Position numbers and translations under genes: made by a program. Below the pieces are notes generated by a model. The model searched no databases. It was not told where the DNA came from and worked only from the letters and a program-made list of their open reading frames with translations. A DNA stretch of 64,000 nucleotides from Bacteroidales bacterium (GTDB lineage Bacteria; Bacteroidota; Bacteroidia; Bacteroidales; F082), in contig JAGBQJ010000049.1 of the NCBI GenBank assembly GCA_017632935.1, forward strand, positions 62,001-126,000. Reading direction: 5' to 3'. Below are positions 35,062 to 44,386 of this stretch, in pieces (the stretch's first letter is position 1; each line of letters opens with the position of its first letter).

Positions 35062-36257
35062 AACTGCATTGCGACATAACCCTGCCTGCCAGCAAGAGCG
35101 AATCGAATCGCGCTTTGATGATTGCTGCGTATGGGGATTTCGCACCGGTTTTTCAAAACCTTTCCGACTCTAATGACACGCTTGTCTTGAAAGAAGCATT
35201 GCAGTGTTTGCCCTCTATAGATTCCATCCTGCCCACATTCCAACGCAGGAATGACATAGAGGGCAATCAACATATCATTGACATTGCCGATTGCGGCACA
35301 GCGGCACGTTTTATGACGACCTATCTGGCTTTTCACGAAGGTGACTGGCTCCTGACGGGAACGGAACGCATGAAGCAACGCCCCATGACTCCCTTGGTTG
35401 ATGCCTTGCGTGTGTTGGGAGCCAATATACAATATGCTGAAAATGAAGGTTGTCTGCCCTTGAAAATCAAAGGAAATCAAATTAAGGGCGGAAAGGTTTC
35501 CATCGACATGACCCAAAGCAGCCAGTTCGCATCCTCTTTGTTGTTGGCCGCACCGCTGTGGCCGCAAGGCCTTGAGATGGAATTGCTTGGTGAACTCAGT
35601 TCGTTGCCTTACCTCGAAATGACCTTGGCCATGATGCGACATTTCGGCGCAGAAGTTGAACATAAGGAAAGGACGATTAAGGTGTTCCCAAAGCCTTATC
35701 AATCAAGAGGTTTTACGATTGGTGCAGATTGGAGCGCAGCCTCGTATTGGTACGAGATGGCGGCATTCAGCGAGGAATGTGAGATAAGGATAAGGTCCCT
35801 GAGCCTGTCGAAGGGCCGTTCCAACCTTCAAGGCGATGCCATCATCGCTGAGTGGATGACTCAATTGGGTGTCGGCACATTCGTTGAAAACGATGCCATT
35901 GTTTTGAGAAAAATTCCTTTTGAAAACAGCCCCTTGTCTTTTGATTTTTCCCAGCATCCCGACCTTTATCCTACCGTGGCCGCCATTTGCGCTGGATTGA
36001 ATGTTGAAGCCACTTTCACAGGCCTCGACAACCTCGCTCTCAAAGAGTCAGATAGGGTAGAGGCTATGCAAACCGAATTGGAAAAAATCGGTCAACATTC
36101 GTTACGTTTTTGTGCCCACAATGACCACCGTATCGTGATGGCTTTGGCTCCCCTTTCCATGTTGTTCAGCACCGTTAGTTTCGACCATCCCGAGGTGGTG
36201 GAAAAGTCTTACCCGAGCTTTTGGAAAGATGCCTCGTTTTTGCCTGTTTGTGGATGA
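35058..36257 (+). CDS. aroA: EPSP synthase with two in-frame repeat insertions
   Basis: 399 aa. It makes 5-enolpyruvylshikimate-3-phosphate. PASKSESNRALM (PEP/shikimate site), DCGTAARFMTTYLA, GTERMKQRPM, QSSQFASSLLLAAPL and LALKESDRVEAM are intact. Residues 51-69 correspond to palindromic element F, between LKEALQ and IIDIADCGTA, a loop that is short in relatives. Residues about 246-254 (RSLSLSKGRS) correspond to a second palindrome of a different family. Both keep the frame and avoid catalytic motifs. Start overlaps the aroB stop by 4 bp. Confidence 0.93.
   Translation: MKLHCDITLPASKSESNRALMIAAYGDFAPVFQNLSDSNDTLVLKEALQCLPSIDSILPTFQRRNDIEGNQHIIDIADCGTAARFMTTYLAFHEGDWLLTGTERMKQRPMTPLVDALRVLGANIQYAENEGCLPLKIKGNQIKGGKVSIDMTQSSQFASSLLLAAPLWPQGLEMELLGELSSLPYLEMTLAMMRHFGAEVEHKERTIKVFPKPYQSRGFTIGADWSAASYWYEMAAFSEECEIRIRSLSLSKGRSNLQGDAIIAEWMTQLGVGTFVENDAIVLRKIPFENSPLSFDFSQHPDLYPTVAAICAGLNVEATFTGLDNLALKESDRVEAMQTELEKIGQHSLRFCAHNDHRIVMALAPLSMLFSTVSFDHPEVVEKSYPSFWKDASFLPVCG
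35210..35264 (-). repeat. Palindromic element F (TCC/GGA subtype), inside aroA
   Basis: Arms GCCCTCTAT and ATAGAGGGC are perfectly complementary; core TAGATTCC ... GGAATGACAT. Translated in the same frame as E1 in aroB (IDS-x7-RND). Confidence 0.9.
35794..35817. repeat. Short palindrome, GTCGAAGGG family, copy 2, inside aroA
   Basis: GGTCCCTGAGCCTGTCGAAG followed by GGCC, 24 bp (8 codons), an imperfect palindrome related to 28307-28331. It encodes RSLSLSKGRS ahead of NLQGDA. Confidence 0.75.
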
Positions 36258-36305
36258 AAAATCCATTATTTTTTAGATTTATACCTCTTATATTTAGAAA
36301 AACCG

Positions 36306-36313
36306 TAATTTTG
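36306..36313 (+). promoter_or_regulatory. -7 box of the (Fe-S)-binding protein gene
   Basis: TAATTTTG, 21 bp before the ATG at 36335; it excludes the longer upstream reading frame. Confidence 0.6.
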
Positions 36314-36334
36314 CACGTTTTATTCCGACTTAAA

Positions 36335-37057
36335 ATGAAAGTTGAGCTGTTTGTACCGTGCATCATTGACCAGTTTTTTCCTACCGTGGCATCCCACACG
36401 ATGAAGGTGTTGGAGCGTACGGGTGTGGAGGTGGAATACAATCCGGAGCAGACTTGTTGTGGGCGTTTCGCCTATAATGCTGGATTTGTGGAAGATGCGA
36501 AAGAACTGGGCGATAAGTTTCTCAATGACTTTTCCTATGACGGTCCTGTGGTGGCACCCTCTGCGGCTTGCGTGCATTACATCAAGAAGCGCTATCCAGA
36601 ACTCTTTTTCAATACCGCCAATCACTTGAATTTCAAGCGAATGGTGGCTAATGTCTATGAACTGACCGATTTTTTGGTCAACAAGGTGCATTTCGACAAC
36701 TTTGGCGCGGAGTTTCCTTATAAGGTGACCTTCCACGACAGCTGCAGCGCCTTGCGTGGCTTGGGTCTGGGCAAGGAGGCCCGTCAGCTACTTTCGAAGG
36801 TGAAAGGCCTCGAGCTGGTGGAGATGAAGCAAACGGACATGTGCTGTGGCGCCGATTTCACCATGCAGGTGAACCAAGAGACCTTGGCCATGGGCATGGC
36901 GAGCCATAAGGTGAAAAACGCGATGAATACAGGCGCCGAGTACATCGTCTCGACCGACATGACCTGTCTGATGCACCAAAAGGCTTATATTGAGAAGGAA
37001 GGCCTGCCCATCAAGGTGATTCATATCGCCGATGTGTTGGCTTCGGGATGGGAATAA
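36335..37057 (+). CDS. LutA/YkgE-type (Fe-S)-binding oxidoreductase subunit
   Basis: 240 aa. Two cysteine-rich CCG domains: QTCCGRFAYNAG with FHDSCSALRGLG, and MCCGADFTMQV. This is the pattern of LutA (lactate utilisation) and heterodisulfide-reductase-like subunits that bind an Fe-S cluster. lutB and lutC are not adjacent; it is followed 11 bp later by the polysaccharide acyltransferase, so its partner is elsewhere or it has another role. Confidence 0.85.
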   Translation: MKVELFVPCIIDQFFPTVASHTMKVLERTGVEVEYNPEQTCCGRFAYNAGFVEDAKELGDKFLNDFSYDGPVVAPSAACVHYIKKRYPELFFNTANHLNFKRMVANVYELTDFLVNKVHFDNFGAEFPYKVTFHDSCSALRGLGLGKEARQLLSKVKGLELVEMKQTDMCCGADFTMQVNQETLAMGMASHKVKNAMNTGAEYIVSTDMTCLMHQKAYIEKEGLPIKVIHIADVLASGWE

Positions 37058-37068
37058 AATAGAAAACA

Positions 37069-37629
37069 ATGAACGACTATTACATACACGAGAGCAGTTA
37101 CGTTGATGACAACGTGAGCATTGGCAAGGGCACCAAGATCTGGCATTTTTGCCATATCCAGTCGGGTGCCGTGATTGGCGAAAACTGCTCTTTCGGCCAA
37201 AATGTGAATGTGGGCAACAACGTGAAGATCGGCAACGGTGTCCGCGTGCAGAACAATGTGTCCATCTATGAAGGCGTTGAGATTGAAGACAATGTGTTCT
37301 GCGGCCCGAGTTGTGTGTTCACCAATGTGACCACGCCGCGTGCTCATTTCCCCGTGCATGGTGTGTATGCCAAGACCAAGATCTGCGATGGCGCCTCTTT
37401 GGGGGCCAACTGCACGGTGGTCTGCGGCCATACGGTAGGCAAGAGCGCCCTCATTGCAGCCGGTGCCGTGGTGACCAAGGATGTGAAGCCTTACGCCTTA
37501 ATGGCTGGTGTGCCCGCCCGACAAATCGGCTGGGTATGCGAATGCGGCCAACGCCTTGATGCCTCGCTGCAATGCGAATGCGGCCGGCACTACATGGAAA
37601 AAAACGGTAATTTAACGATAATTGAATAG
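37069..37629 (+). CDS. WbpD-like sugar-amine N-acetyltransferase
   Basis: 186 aa, left-handed beta helix ([21 protein letters not shown]) with catalytic-type His in WHFCHIQ and [25 protein letters not shown]-terminal zinc-knuckle pair (CECGQRL, CECGRHY) is an addition seen in some WbpD relatives. WbpD acetylates UDP-2-acetamido-3-amino-glucuronate. Next to a DegT aminotransferase it forms a WbpD/WbpE-like module; WbpA and WbpB are not adjacent. Confidence 0.85.
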   Translation: MNDYYIHESSYVDDNVSIGKGTKIWHFCHIQSGAVIGENCSFGQNVNVGNNVKIGNGVRVQNNVSIYEGVEIEDNVFCGPSCVFTNVTTPRAHFPVHGVYAKTKICDGASLGANCTVVCGHTVGKSALIAAGAVVTKDVKPYALMAGVPARQIGWVCECGQRLDASLQCECGRHYMEKNGNLTIIE

Positions 37630-37639
37630 AAAGGGTGGC

Positions 37640-37714
37640 TACGTGTGACTGCCCATACTTACAACTCTACACTTTTCAACAACTCTAAACTCTAAACCCT
37701 AAACTCTCAACTAA
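37640..37714 (+). repeat. G-poor spacer with AACTCTAAA-type repeats
   Basis: ACTCTAAAC-like words recur in the 86-bp gap between the acyltransferase and aminotransferase genes. No promoter was seen; similar spacers exist elsewhere in the window. Confidence 0.5.
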
Positions 37715-37715
37715 C

Positions 37716-38846
37716 ATGCAATTCAGAGATTTAAAAACCCAATATACCGTCCTGAAGGATGAAATGGACAAGGCCATCCTCGATGTGGTTGCCTCGTCGG
37801 CCTATGTCATGGGCCCGAAAATCAAGGAGATGGAAACGGCTTTCGCCGAATATGTCGGCGTGAAGCATTGTATTGCTTGCAACAGTGGCACCGATGCCCT
37901 TTTGTTGGCCTTGAAGGCATGGGATGTCAAACCTGGCGATGCCGTGTTCGTGCCCAGTTTCACCTTCTTCGCTTCGGCCGAGGTCATCGCCATGCAAGGC
38001 GCAGCACCCGTCTTCGTTGATGTTGACAAAGACACTTTCAACATCGATGTCACTGACCTTGAGCGTAAGATTGAACAGACCCTAAAAGCAGGCAAGCTTA
38101 CTCCTCGCGTCATCATCGCTGTCGACTTGTTCGGTCTTCCTGCTGATTTCAAGGCTGTCCGTCAAGTGGCTAACAAATACGGTCTTTATGTTCTCGAAGA
38201 CGGTGCCCAAGGTTTTGGTGGTCGCATCGGCGACAAGAAAGCCTGTACGTTCGGTGACATATCTACGACCTCATTTTTCCCCGCTAAACCTGTAGGTTGT
38301 TATGGCGACGGCGGCGCGGTGTTCACCAACAACGATGATTGGGCGCAACTTATTGATTCCTATCATCTTCACGGCAAAGGTGGCGACCGTTACGACAACG
38401 TCCGCATAGGCATGAACTCGCGCATGGACAGCATTCAGGCCGCCATTCTTTTGGTCAAACTCAATGCTTTCAAAGACTATGAGCTGGTCGATGTCAACAA
38501 GGTGGCCGAACGCTACACCGAAAAGTTGAAAGACGTGGTGAAAACTCCGATTGTTCCTAAAGAATTCTATTCCAGTTGGGCTCAATATACGATTCAGGTA
38601 GAAAATAAGGAAGTTAGGGCAGGTCTACAAGCCGCTTTGAAAGCCCTTGACATTCCAACTGCCATCTACTATCCCATCCCGATGCATAGGCAGACGGCGT
38701 TCAGCTATCTGAATCAGGACGACAATCGTTGCCCCGTTGCCGACCAGTTGGCTGACACGGTCGTCTCGTTGCCCATCCATCCTTATCTCTCCAACGAGGA
38801 TCAGGACATGATTTGCGATGCAGTCTGTGCGTTTTTGAAGAAGTAA
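37716..38846 (+). CDS. DegT/DnrJ/EryC1 aminotransferase (WbpE-like)
   Basis: 376 aa, PLP-dependent sugar aminotransferase. CNSGTDALLLALKA, FVPSFTFFASAEVI, LEDGAQGFGGRIGDKKACTF, the lysine in SFFPAKPVGCYGDGGAV and MNSRMDSIQAAILL are all present. Likely makes the 3-amino group acetylated by the preceding enzyme. Confidence 0.92.
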   Translation: MQFRDLKTQYTVLKDEMDKAILDVVASSAYVMGPKIKEMETAFAEYVGVKHCIACNSGTDALLLALKAWDVKPGDAVFVPSFTFFASAEVIAMQGAAPVFVDVDKDTFNIDVTDLERKIEQTLKAGKLTPRVIIAVDLFGLPADFKAVRQVANKYGLYVLEDGAQGFGGRIGDKKACTFGDISTTSFFPAKPVGCYGDGGAVFTNNDDWAQLIDSYHLHGKGGDRYDNVRIGMNSRMDSIQAAILLVKLNAFKDYELVDVNKVAERYTEKLKDVVKTPIVPKEFYSSWAQYTIQVENKEVRAGLQAALKALDIPTAIYYPIPMHRQTAFSYLNQDDNRCPVADQLADTVVSLPIHPYLSNEDQDMICDAVCAFLKK

Positions 38847-38859
38847 ACCGTTGTCAGGC

Positions 38860-39981
38860 ATGGGCGTCAGGACATTTTTCAACGATATCATAGCTCGTGA
38901 TAATTACGAGGAGGTGATGGAATACCTTGCCGTGACCGAGACCCAGCATGCCCCGAGGTTTGAATTTGATGAGGCCCCAGAGGAACTTTGTGAATTGGTG
39001 CAAGTAGCGGAAACACCTCGTGGTCCGGAACGTTCGAAATGGCTTAACAACTATGCCGAAAAATCATGGGAAGTACCTGATGGCGAGGCGGAAGTGCTAC
39101 TTGCCAAAGACCATCTGAATGCAATCCGTTACCTTAACCGTTATCTACGAGAGGCCAATGCCAAGCTGAAGCAAGACGGTTATTTCGTTTGTGGTTTCGA
39201 TACCTCGCAGAAGCGTCGTGCCCAGTTTTTCAGCAAGTATCCGAAAATTCTTGCATACATCCTCTATTTCTATGATTTTCTGTGGCATAGGGTCTGCCCG
39301 AAGATAGGTTTGACGCGGCGTTTCTATTATTTCTGCACGAGGAAAGAGAGAAAGGTGTTCCCGCGCCCCGAGGTGCTGGGCAGGCTGTATTATTGTGGTT
39401 TCGATGTGGTCAGCGAGCAGTATATCCATGACCGGTATTGCGTCATTGCCCAAAAGAAACGTCAGCCGAGCAAGGAACAGCATACTTATGGATTGTTTAT
39501 CAGATTGAGGCGTATCGGAAAGGATGGTAAGAAGTTCAATGTCTTCAAGTTCCGCACCATGTACGCCTATTCCGAGTACTTGCAGACTTACATCTATGAA
39601 AACAACGACCTGGATGCTGGCGGCAAGTTCAGCGACGATTACCGCGTGACGGAGTGGGGGAGATTTCTTCGCAAGACTTGGCTCGATGAATTACCCATGT
39701 TCATCAACATGTTGAAAGGCCAGATCAAGCTGGTGGGCGTGCGGCCTTTGAGTCAGCAGTACTATAATCTGTATAGTAAAGAATTACAGGAACTTAGAAT
39801 CAAAACCAAGCCTGGTCTATTACCACCGTTTTATGTAGATTTACCTGACACTTTGGACGAGATTCAGGATAGTGAAAGACGCTATTTGGAAGCCTATTTG
39901 GAGCATCCTCTGCGCACCGACTGGAGGTATTTCTGGAAGATCATCGGAAATATCGTCTTCAAGGGGAAGCGATCCAAATAA
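38860..39981 (+). CDS. Initiating sugar transferase with atypical N-terminal domain
   Basis: 373 aa from ATG 38860 (a TTG nine bases upstream is an alternative). The C-terminal ~170 residues are a bacterial sugar transferase domain (PF02397 type): RRIGKDGKKFNVFKFRTMY, TEWGRFLRKTWLDELPMFIN, GQIKLVGVRPLS, KPGLLPPFY. Such enzymes transfer a sugar-phosphate to undecaprenyl phosphate. The N-terminal ~200 residues are not the usual five-helix WbaP region; they include a hydrophobic stretch (YPKILAYILYFYDFLWH) and a segment (RLYYCGFDVVSEQYI) reminiscent of methyltransferase C termini. Starts the polysaccharide on the lipid carrier. Confidence 0.85.
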   Translation: MGVRTFFNDIIARDNYEEVMEYLAVTETQHAPRFEFDEAPEELCELVQVAETPRGPERSKWLNNYAEKSWEVPDGEAEVLLAKDHLNAIRYLNRYLREANAKLKQDGYFVCGFDTSQKRRAQFFSKYPKILAYILYFYDFLWHRVCPKIGLTRRFYYFCTRKERKVFPRPEVLGRLYYCGFDVVSEQYIHDRYCVIAQKKRQPSKEQHTYGLFIRLRRIGKDGKKFNVFKFRTMYAYSEYLQTYIYENNDLDAGGKFSDDYRVTEWGRFLRKTWLDELPMFINMLKGQIKLVGVRPLSQQYYNLYSKELQELRIKTKPGLLPPFYVDLPDTLDEIQDSERRYLEAYLEHPLRTDWRYFWKIIGNIVFKGKRSK

Positions 39982-40009
39982 GGACTTGGAAAACAGTTGT
40001 ATTATTTTC

Positions 40010-40041
40010 TTGTTTTATTTGAAAAATAATCTTTATTTTTG
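40010..40041 (+). promoter_or_regulatory. Promoter of the polysaccharide export operon
   Basis: TTG (40010-40012), 21 bp, TATTTTTG (40034-40041). A leader of about 130 nt follows before wzm, with a small hairpin (CTTGA-TGTAAG-TCAAG at 40140-40155). The 198-bp gap holds nothing else recognisable, and no UpxY-type antiterminator gene is near. Confidence 0.6.
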
Positions 40042-40179
40042 CAGATTGTAAATTTAGGTGTGCTGTATACCTGAGTTGCCAAGAAACTACGGCTTCTTAT
40101 GTTTGAGGCAAGTGGTTTATTTACAAATAGTTATGCTTTCTTGATGTAAGTCAAGTGGCGAAGCTTTACAATTTTTGGA

Positions 40180-41058
40180 ATGAATCAGAAAACCGAGAAT
40201 GATAATTGGACCACTGTCATCAAGCCTCGAAACGGGCTTTTTGAAGTGAATTTGAAGGAGATATGGGATTACCGTGATTTGATGATGCTTTTTGTTAAGC
40301 GCACGATCACGGTACAATACAAGCAGACCGTATTGGGTCCCCTTTGGTGGATCATCCAACCCGCTTTCACGGTCATCATGTACATGGTGGTGTTTGGTGG
40401 CATCGCGGGCATCCCCACCGATGGCATCCCTCAGCCGCTGTTCTATTTGGGCGGCGTGGCCATGTGGCAGTATTTCTCCGACTGTTTGGGCAAAGCGTCT
40501 GATACATTTGTCTCCAATGCGGGTATCTTCGGCAAGGTGTATTTCCCGAGGATGATCATGCCGCTGTCCAGCATCATTAGTAATCTGGTGCGGTTCGGCA
40601 TACAGATTGGCTTATTTGTTGCGGTGTATATTTATTACGCCATTGTCGGTAAGGCCCCGACCCCTAACTGGTATCTTGCCTTGTTCCCACTTCTGGTGGT
40701 GATGATGGCCGGTCTGGCGTTGGGTTTCGGTATCATTATTTCATCGATGACGACCAAATACCGCGACTTGCAGATTCTATTCTCTTTCTTCGTGTCGCTG
40801 TGGATGTATGCCACGCCTATCGTCTATCCCTTGAGCCAGGTGGCGGGCAGGGAGAAGTTCGGTATTGATTTGGCCACGATTATGTGTCTCAACCCAGTGA
40901 CACCCATCATCGAGACCTTCAAGCATGGTGCCTTGAGTGCAGGGCAGTTCATTGGCTGGGGCTGGTTGGCCTATAGCTTCGTTTTCATGCTGGTTGTTCT
41001 TGCTCTTGGCATCTTGATTTTTAACAAGGTGCAAAAGAGCTTTATGGATACAGTGTAA
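40180..41058 (+). CDS. wzm: Polysaccharide ABC exporter permease (Wzm-like)
   Basis: 292 aa with about six transmembrane helices and the ABC-2 pattern: KRTITVQYKQTVLGPLWWI, FGGIAGIPTDG, WMYATPIVYPLSQV, NPVTPIIETFKHG. It should form the membrane channel with the Wzt protein at 50022-51299, although that gene is 9 kb away. Confidence 0.93.
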   Translation: MNQKTENDNWTTVIKPRNGLFEVNLKEIWDYRDLMMLFVKRTITVQYKQTVLGPLWWIIQPAFTVIMYMVVFGGIAGIPTDGIPQPLFYLGGVAMWQYFSDCLGKASDTFVSNAGIFGKVYFPRMIMPLSSIISNLVRFGIQIGLFVAVYIYYAIVGKAPTPNWYLALFPLLVVMMAGLALGFGIIISSMTTKYRDLQILFSFFVSLWMYATPIVYPLSQVAGREKFGIDLATIMCLNPVTPIIETFKHGALSAGQFIGWGWLAYSFVFMLVVLALGILIFNKVQKSFMDTV

Positions 41059-41109
41059 GTTGCGTCATCCCATTTTGGTAATGCGTGCTTGAATAGATTT
41101 TCTGTGTTT

Positions 41110-41526
41110 ATGATGAACAATACAACAATAGAAGATTGTAGGATGATTGAAATCCGAAGATTTTCCGATAATAGGGGATACTTGTCTGTAGTGGAAGGAG
41201 AGGTTGACATTCCTTTCGAGATTAAACGTATCTACTATTTGTACATGGTGCCTGAGGCATCACGTGGCTCACATGCTCACAAACAATTGTATCAACTGAT
41301 GATTGCAACCAGCGGTTCGGTCCATGTCACGTTGGACGATGGGCGGAACAAGAAAACGTTTGTGCTTGACAAGCCATGGAAAGGACTTTTAGTGGCGCCA
41401 GGATTATGGCGCACATTGGACGATTTTTCTGGAGGAGCAGTGTGCCTGGTATTGGCAAATAATAAATATGATGCCGAGGACTATATCCGAGATTATAATG
41501 ATTTCTTGAAATACAAAGGCTTATGA
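41110..41526 (+). CDS. dTDP-4-keto-6-deoxyglucose 3,4-ketoisomerase (FdtA/QdtA family)
   Basis: 138 aa, cupin fold. [15 protein letters not shown] contains the metal-site-like histidines, then [10 protein letters not shown] and [18 protein letters not shown] as in FdtA and QdtA. It moves the keto group from C4 to C3 of dTDP-4-keto-6-deoxyglucose. ATG at 41110 or 41113; a TTG at 41089 is also possible. Its stop overlaps the next gene. With the following genes it gives dTDP-Fuc3NAc or dTDP-Qui3NAc; product stereochemistry cannot be told. Confidence 0.87.
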   Translation: MMNNTTIEDCRMIEIRRFSDNRGYLSVVEGEVDIPFEIKRIYYLYMVPEASRGSHAHKQLYQLMIATSGSVHVTLDDGRNKKTFVLDKPWKGLLVAPGLWRTLDDFSGGAVCLVLANNKYDAEDYIRDYNDFLKYKGL

Positions 41527-41978
41527 TACATCCTTTAGCTGATTGCCAGGCAATTATACCTAATAATACAAACGTGTGGCAATTCTGTGTGGTGTTGCCC
41601 AAGGCGAAGATAGGGCAGAATTGTAATATCTGCAGCCATTGTTTCATTGAGAATGATGTTGTAATTGGTAATAATGTTACGGTGAAGTGTGGCGTTCAAG
41701 TGTGGGATGGTATTACTATTGAAGACAATGTTTTTATTGGCTCGAATGTCACCTTTACAAACGACCGCTACCCCCGTTCAAGAAGTGAAAAATGGCAATT
41801 GGAGAAAACGATTATCAGACAGGGCGCTAGTATTGGTGCGGGAGCGGTTGTTTTGTGTGGAATTGAAATTGGCGAAAATGCCATGATTGGCGTTGGTAGT
41901 GTGGTGACAAAAGATGTTCCTGCAGGTGAGATATGGATGGGGAATCCGGCGAGATTTGTGCGGAAAGTTGAAGTATAA
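41523..41978 (+). CDS. Hexapeptide N-acetyltransferase (FdtC/QdtC-like)
   Basis: 151 aa, left-handed beta helix ([40 protein letters not shown]). The usual acceptor of this family is the 3-amino-3,6-dideoxyhexose made by the FdtB-type aminotransferase at 43282. Overlaps fdtA-like gene by 4 bp. Confidence 0.83.
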   Translation: MIHPLADCQAIIPNNTNVWQFCVVLPKAKIGQNCNICSHCFIENDVVIGNNVTVKCGVQVWDGITIEDNVFIGSNVTFTNDRYPRSRSEKWQLEKTIIRQGASIGAGAVVLCGIEIGENAMIGVGSVVTKDVPAGEIWMGNPARFVRKVEV

Positions 41979-41980
41979 TC

Positions 41981-43273
41981 ATGCGTATGACAACATGTGA
42001 CTTCGTCCATAGGGTTGAGAGTCTTTTCCCCAAAAGCGTTGTTGAGCATTATCGGAAGATAAAGAAACAAAGGCGTTTAAGGGAACGGCAATCTTGTTAC
42101 AATAAAATTGCTCATGGAATTACTCCACCCGTCAAAGTGCTCTTTTTCGCGTTGGACTCCAACACATGGAAGTATGATTCATTGTTTCAAGCCATGCAAA
42201 AGGATTCGTTTTTTTCTCCTACAATATTGGTTGTGCCTCAAGTGAACAAGGGGAAGGAATTTATGCTGTATCAGTTGAGGCATGGTTGTGAATACTACGA
42301 ATCCAAAGGTTATCCGACAATATGCTCTTATGATGAAGAAACGGATTCGTATGTGGACGCTTTTTCGTTTCATCCGGACATCATTTTCTATAGCAATCCA
42401 TACGATGGTTTGGTTGATGATAGGTATAATATTCGTAATTACATGGAAAAGACGCTGACATGCTATGTGAACTATACATATTGTAGCGTCCCCTATGAGT
42501 GGCAATGTGCTTCTGCTTTTCATATGAAGGTTTGGAGAACTTATGTGGAGTGTGATAGCAATTACAATCAAATAAAGCAGTTTTATTCCGCTAACAATTG
42601 TGTAGTAACTGGTTATCCTACGTCTGATTTGTTTGCATCAACAAAAGAGACGGGAAAAGACTGGAAGTTGAAGGACGGAGAGTTGAAAAGGGTAATATGG
42701 GCACCGCATCATACCATCGAAGGCAATACCCTTTTGATTCAGTTCTCAACTTTTTTGCTGTATTGCGATTTTATGTTGAAAGTGGCGGAGGAGTATCAAG
42801 AGACTGTCCAATTTGTGTTTAAGCCTCACCCCTTGCTCCTTCCTGCATTATATGCCCATCCCGATTGGGGGAAAGAGAAAACGGACGCCTATTATGAAAA
42901 GTGGGCCAAAGGAAAGAATACCGCGTATGTAAACGCTGATTATATAGACCTTTTCAAATCGTCAGATGCGATGATACACGACTGCGGGTCGTTCATCATA
43001 GAGTATTTGTATGTTAATAAACCAGTGATGTTCCTTGACACCTATGATAGGCGGGCACAAAGTAATGAAGTGGCGAAAAAAGCATATGGTTGCCATTATG
43101 TAGGCAAGAAGGAGGACGATATCAAGGAGTTTATCGAAAAGGTAGTCATAGGAGGGGTGGATAGCTATGAAGGGAAGCGGAATTCGTTTTATGATGAGTA
43201 TCTTCTCCCCCCTAATGGGCGGTCGGTGGCTGGCAATATCATACAAGATATTAAAGATGCTTTAGGCAAATAA
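41981..43273 (+). CDS. CDP-glycerol/TagF-like polyol-phosphate transferase
   Basis: 430 aa, GT-B-like. The motifs [23 protein letters not shown] and [22 protein letters not shown] are the His/Ser donor-site motifs of TagB/TagF CDP-glycerol glycerophosphotransferases. It lies between the FdtC-like and FdtB-like genes. It might use a CDP-alditol made by the genes at 45296-47040. Acceptor unknown. Confidence 0.75.
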   Translation: MRMTTCDFVHRVESLFPKSVVEHYRKIKKQRRLRERQSCYNKIAHGITPPVKVLFFALDSNTWKYDSLFQAMQKDSFFSPTILVVPQVNKGKEFMLYQLRHGCEYYESKGYPTICSYDEETDSYVDAFSFHPDIIFYSNPYDGLVDDRYNIRNYMEKTLTCYVNYTYCSVPYEWQCASAFHMKVWRTYVECDSNYNQIKQFYSANNCVVTGYPTSDLFASTKETGKDWKLKDGELKRVIWAPHHTIEGNTLLIQFSTFLLYCDFMLKVAEEYQETVQFVFKPHPLLLPALYAHPDWGKEKTDAYYEKWAKGKNTAYVNADYIDLFKSSDAMIHDCGSFIIEYLYVNKPVMFLDTYDRRAQSNEVAKKAYGCHYVGKKEDDIKEFIEKVVIGGVDSYEGKRNSFYDEYLLPPNGRSVAGNIIQDIKDALGK

Positions 43274-43281
43274 TAAAACAT

Positions 43282-44385
43282 ATGATTCCTTTTTTGTCGC
43301 TTAAAGACATCACTGCCAAATATGCCGATGAAATCCATTCGGCAGTGCAACGTGTGGTGGATAGTGGCTGGTATCTCCAAGGCAAAAAAAACGAAGCCTT
43401 TGAACAGCACTATGCCGACTATATTGGCACGAAATATTGTATAGGTTGCGGCAATGGCTTGGATGCGCTTATCTGGATTTATCGTGCGTACATCGAACTC
43501 GGCATCATGCAGCCAGGCGATGAAGTCATTGTGCCTGCAAACACGTACATTGCTTCAATTTTGGCTATTACTGAGAATGGTTTGAAAGCCGTTTTGGTGG
43601 AGCCGGACCCGAATACGTTGGAACTAGATGAAAACGAGATTGAGGAAGCGATTACTCTTCGTACCAAGTCCATTCTTTTGGTGCATCTGTATGGGCGTTG
43701 CGCCTATACGGAGAAGATTGGGGAGATTTGTCGTAAATACAATCTGAAACTCGTTGAGGACAATGCACAAGCTCATGGCTGCACCTATAAGGGTCAGAAG
43801 ACGGGTTCGTTGGGCGAGGCTGCTGGACATAGTTTTTATCCAGGAAAGAACCTCGGTGCTTTGGGCGATGGAGGTGCAGTGACGACGGATAATAAGGAAA
43901 TGGCAGACTGTATTCGTGCCTTGGCCAACTATGGCAGCCAGAAGAAATACGTATTCAAGTATCGAGGCAGAAACAGCCGTTTGGACGAGATTCAAACTGC
44001 TGTGCTTGATGTAAGGCTATGCCATTTGGATGAGGATAATCATTTGCGGCAAAAGGTAGCTGCTTATTATTATGAAAACATTAACAATCCGTTGATTACT
44101 CTTCCGTCCCGGATGTCTGACGAGAATAATGTGTATCATATTTTCCCGATTTTTTGCGAAAGGAGAGATGATTTGCAAAAGTATTTGAAAGAACACGGAG
44201 TTCAGACTTTGATACATTACCCTATTCCGCCACATTTGCAAGAGTGTTATACTGATGAATGGAATGAGTTGTCTTTACCTATTGCAGAACGATTGGCAAA
44301 GCAGGAATTGAGCCTGCCTATCAGTCAAGTGATGACGGAAAAAGAGGTTTGTAACATTGTTGAATTATTGAACGATTTTCGATAG
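43282..44385 (+). CDS. DegT/DnrJ/EryC1 aminotransferase (FdtB/QdtB-like)
   Basis: 367 aa, PLP-dependent. Conserved [42 protein letters not shown], the lysine in [18 protein letters not shown], and [13 protein letters not shown]. With FdtA and FdtC it forms a dTDP-3-amino-3,6-dideoxyhexose module. Distinct from the WbpE-like enzyme at 37716. Confidence 0.91.
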   Translation: MIPFLSLKDITAKYADEIHSAVQRVVDSGWYLQGKKNEAFEQHYADYIGTKYCIGCGNGLDALIWIYRAYIELGIMQPGDEVIVPANTYIASILAITENGLKAVLVEPDPNTLELDENEIEEAITLRTKSILLVHLYGRCAYTEKIGEICRKYNLKLVEDNAQAHGCTYKGQKTGSLGEAAGHSFYPGKNLGALGDGGAVTTDNKEMADCIRALANYGSQKKYVFKYRGRNSRLDEIQTAVLDVRLCHLDEDNHLRQKVAAYYYENINNPLITLPSRMSDENNVYHIFPIFCERRDDLQKYLKEHGVQTLIHYPIPPHLQECYTDEWNELSLPIAERLAKQELSLPISQVMTEKEVCNIVELLNDFR

Positions 44386-44386
44386 T

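Noticed and set aside
39982-40179. UpxY-type antiterminator or riboswitch ahead of wzm
   Set aside because: The 198-bp gap has a promoter and one weak hairpin, but no coding frame or recognisable riboswitch motif.
41060-41100. Possible degenerate copy of the palindromic element before fdtA
   Set aside because: Only GTCATCCC and TTGG match; there are no complementary arms and the right half is not recognisable.
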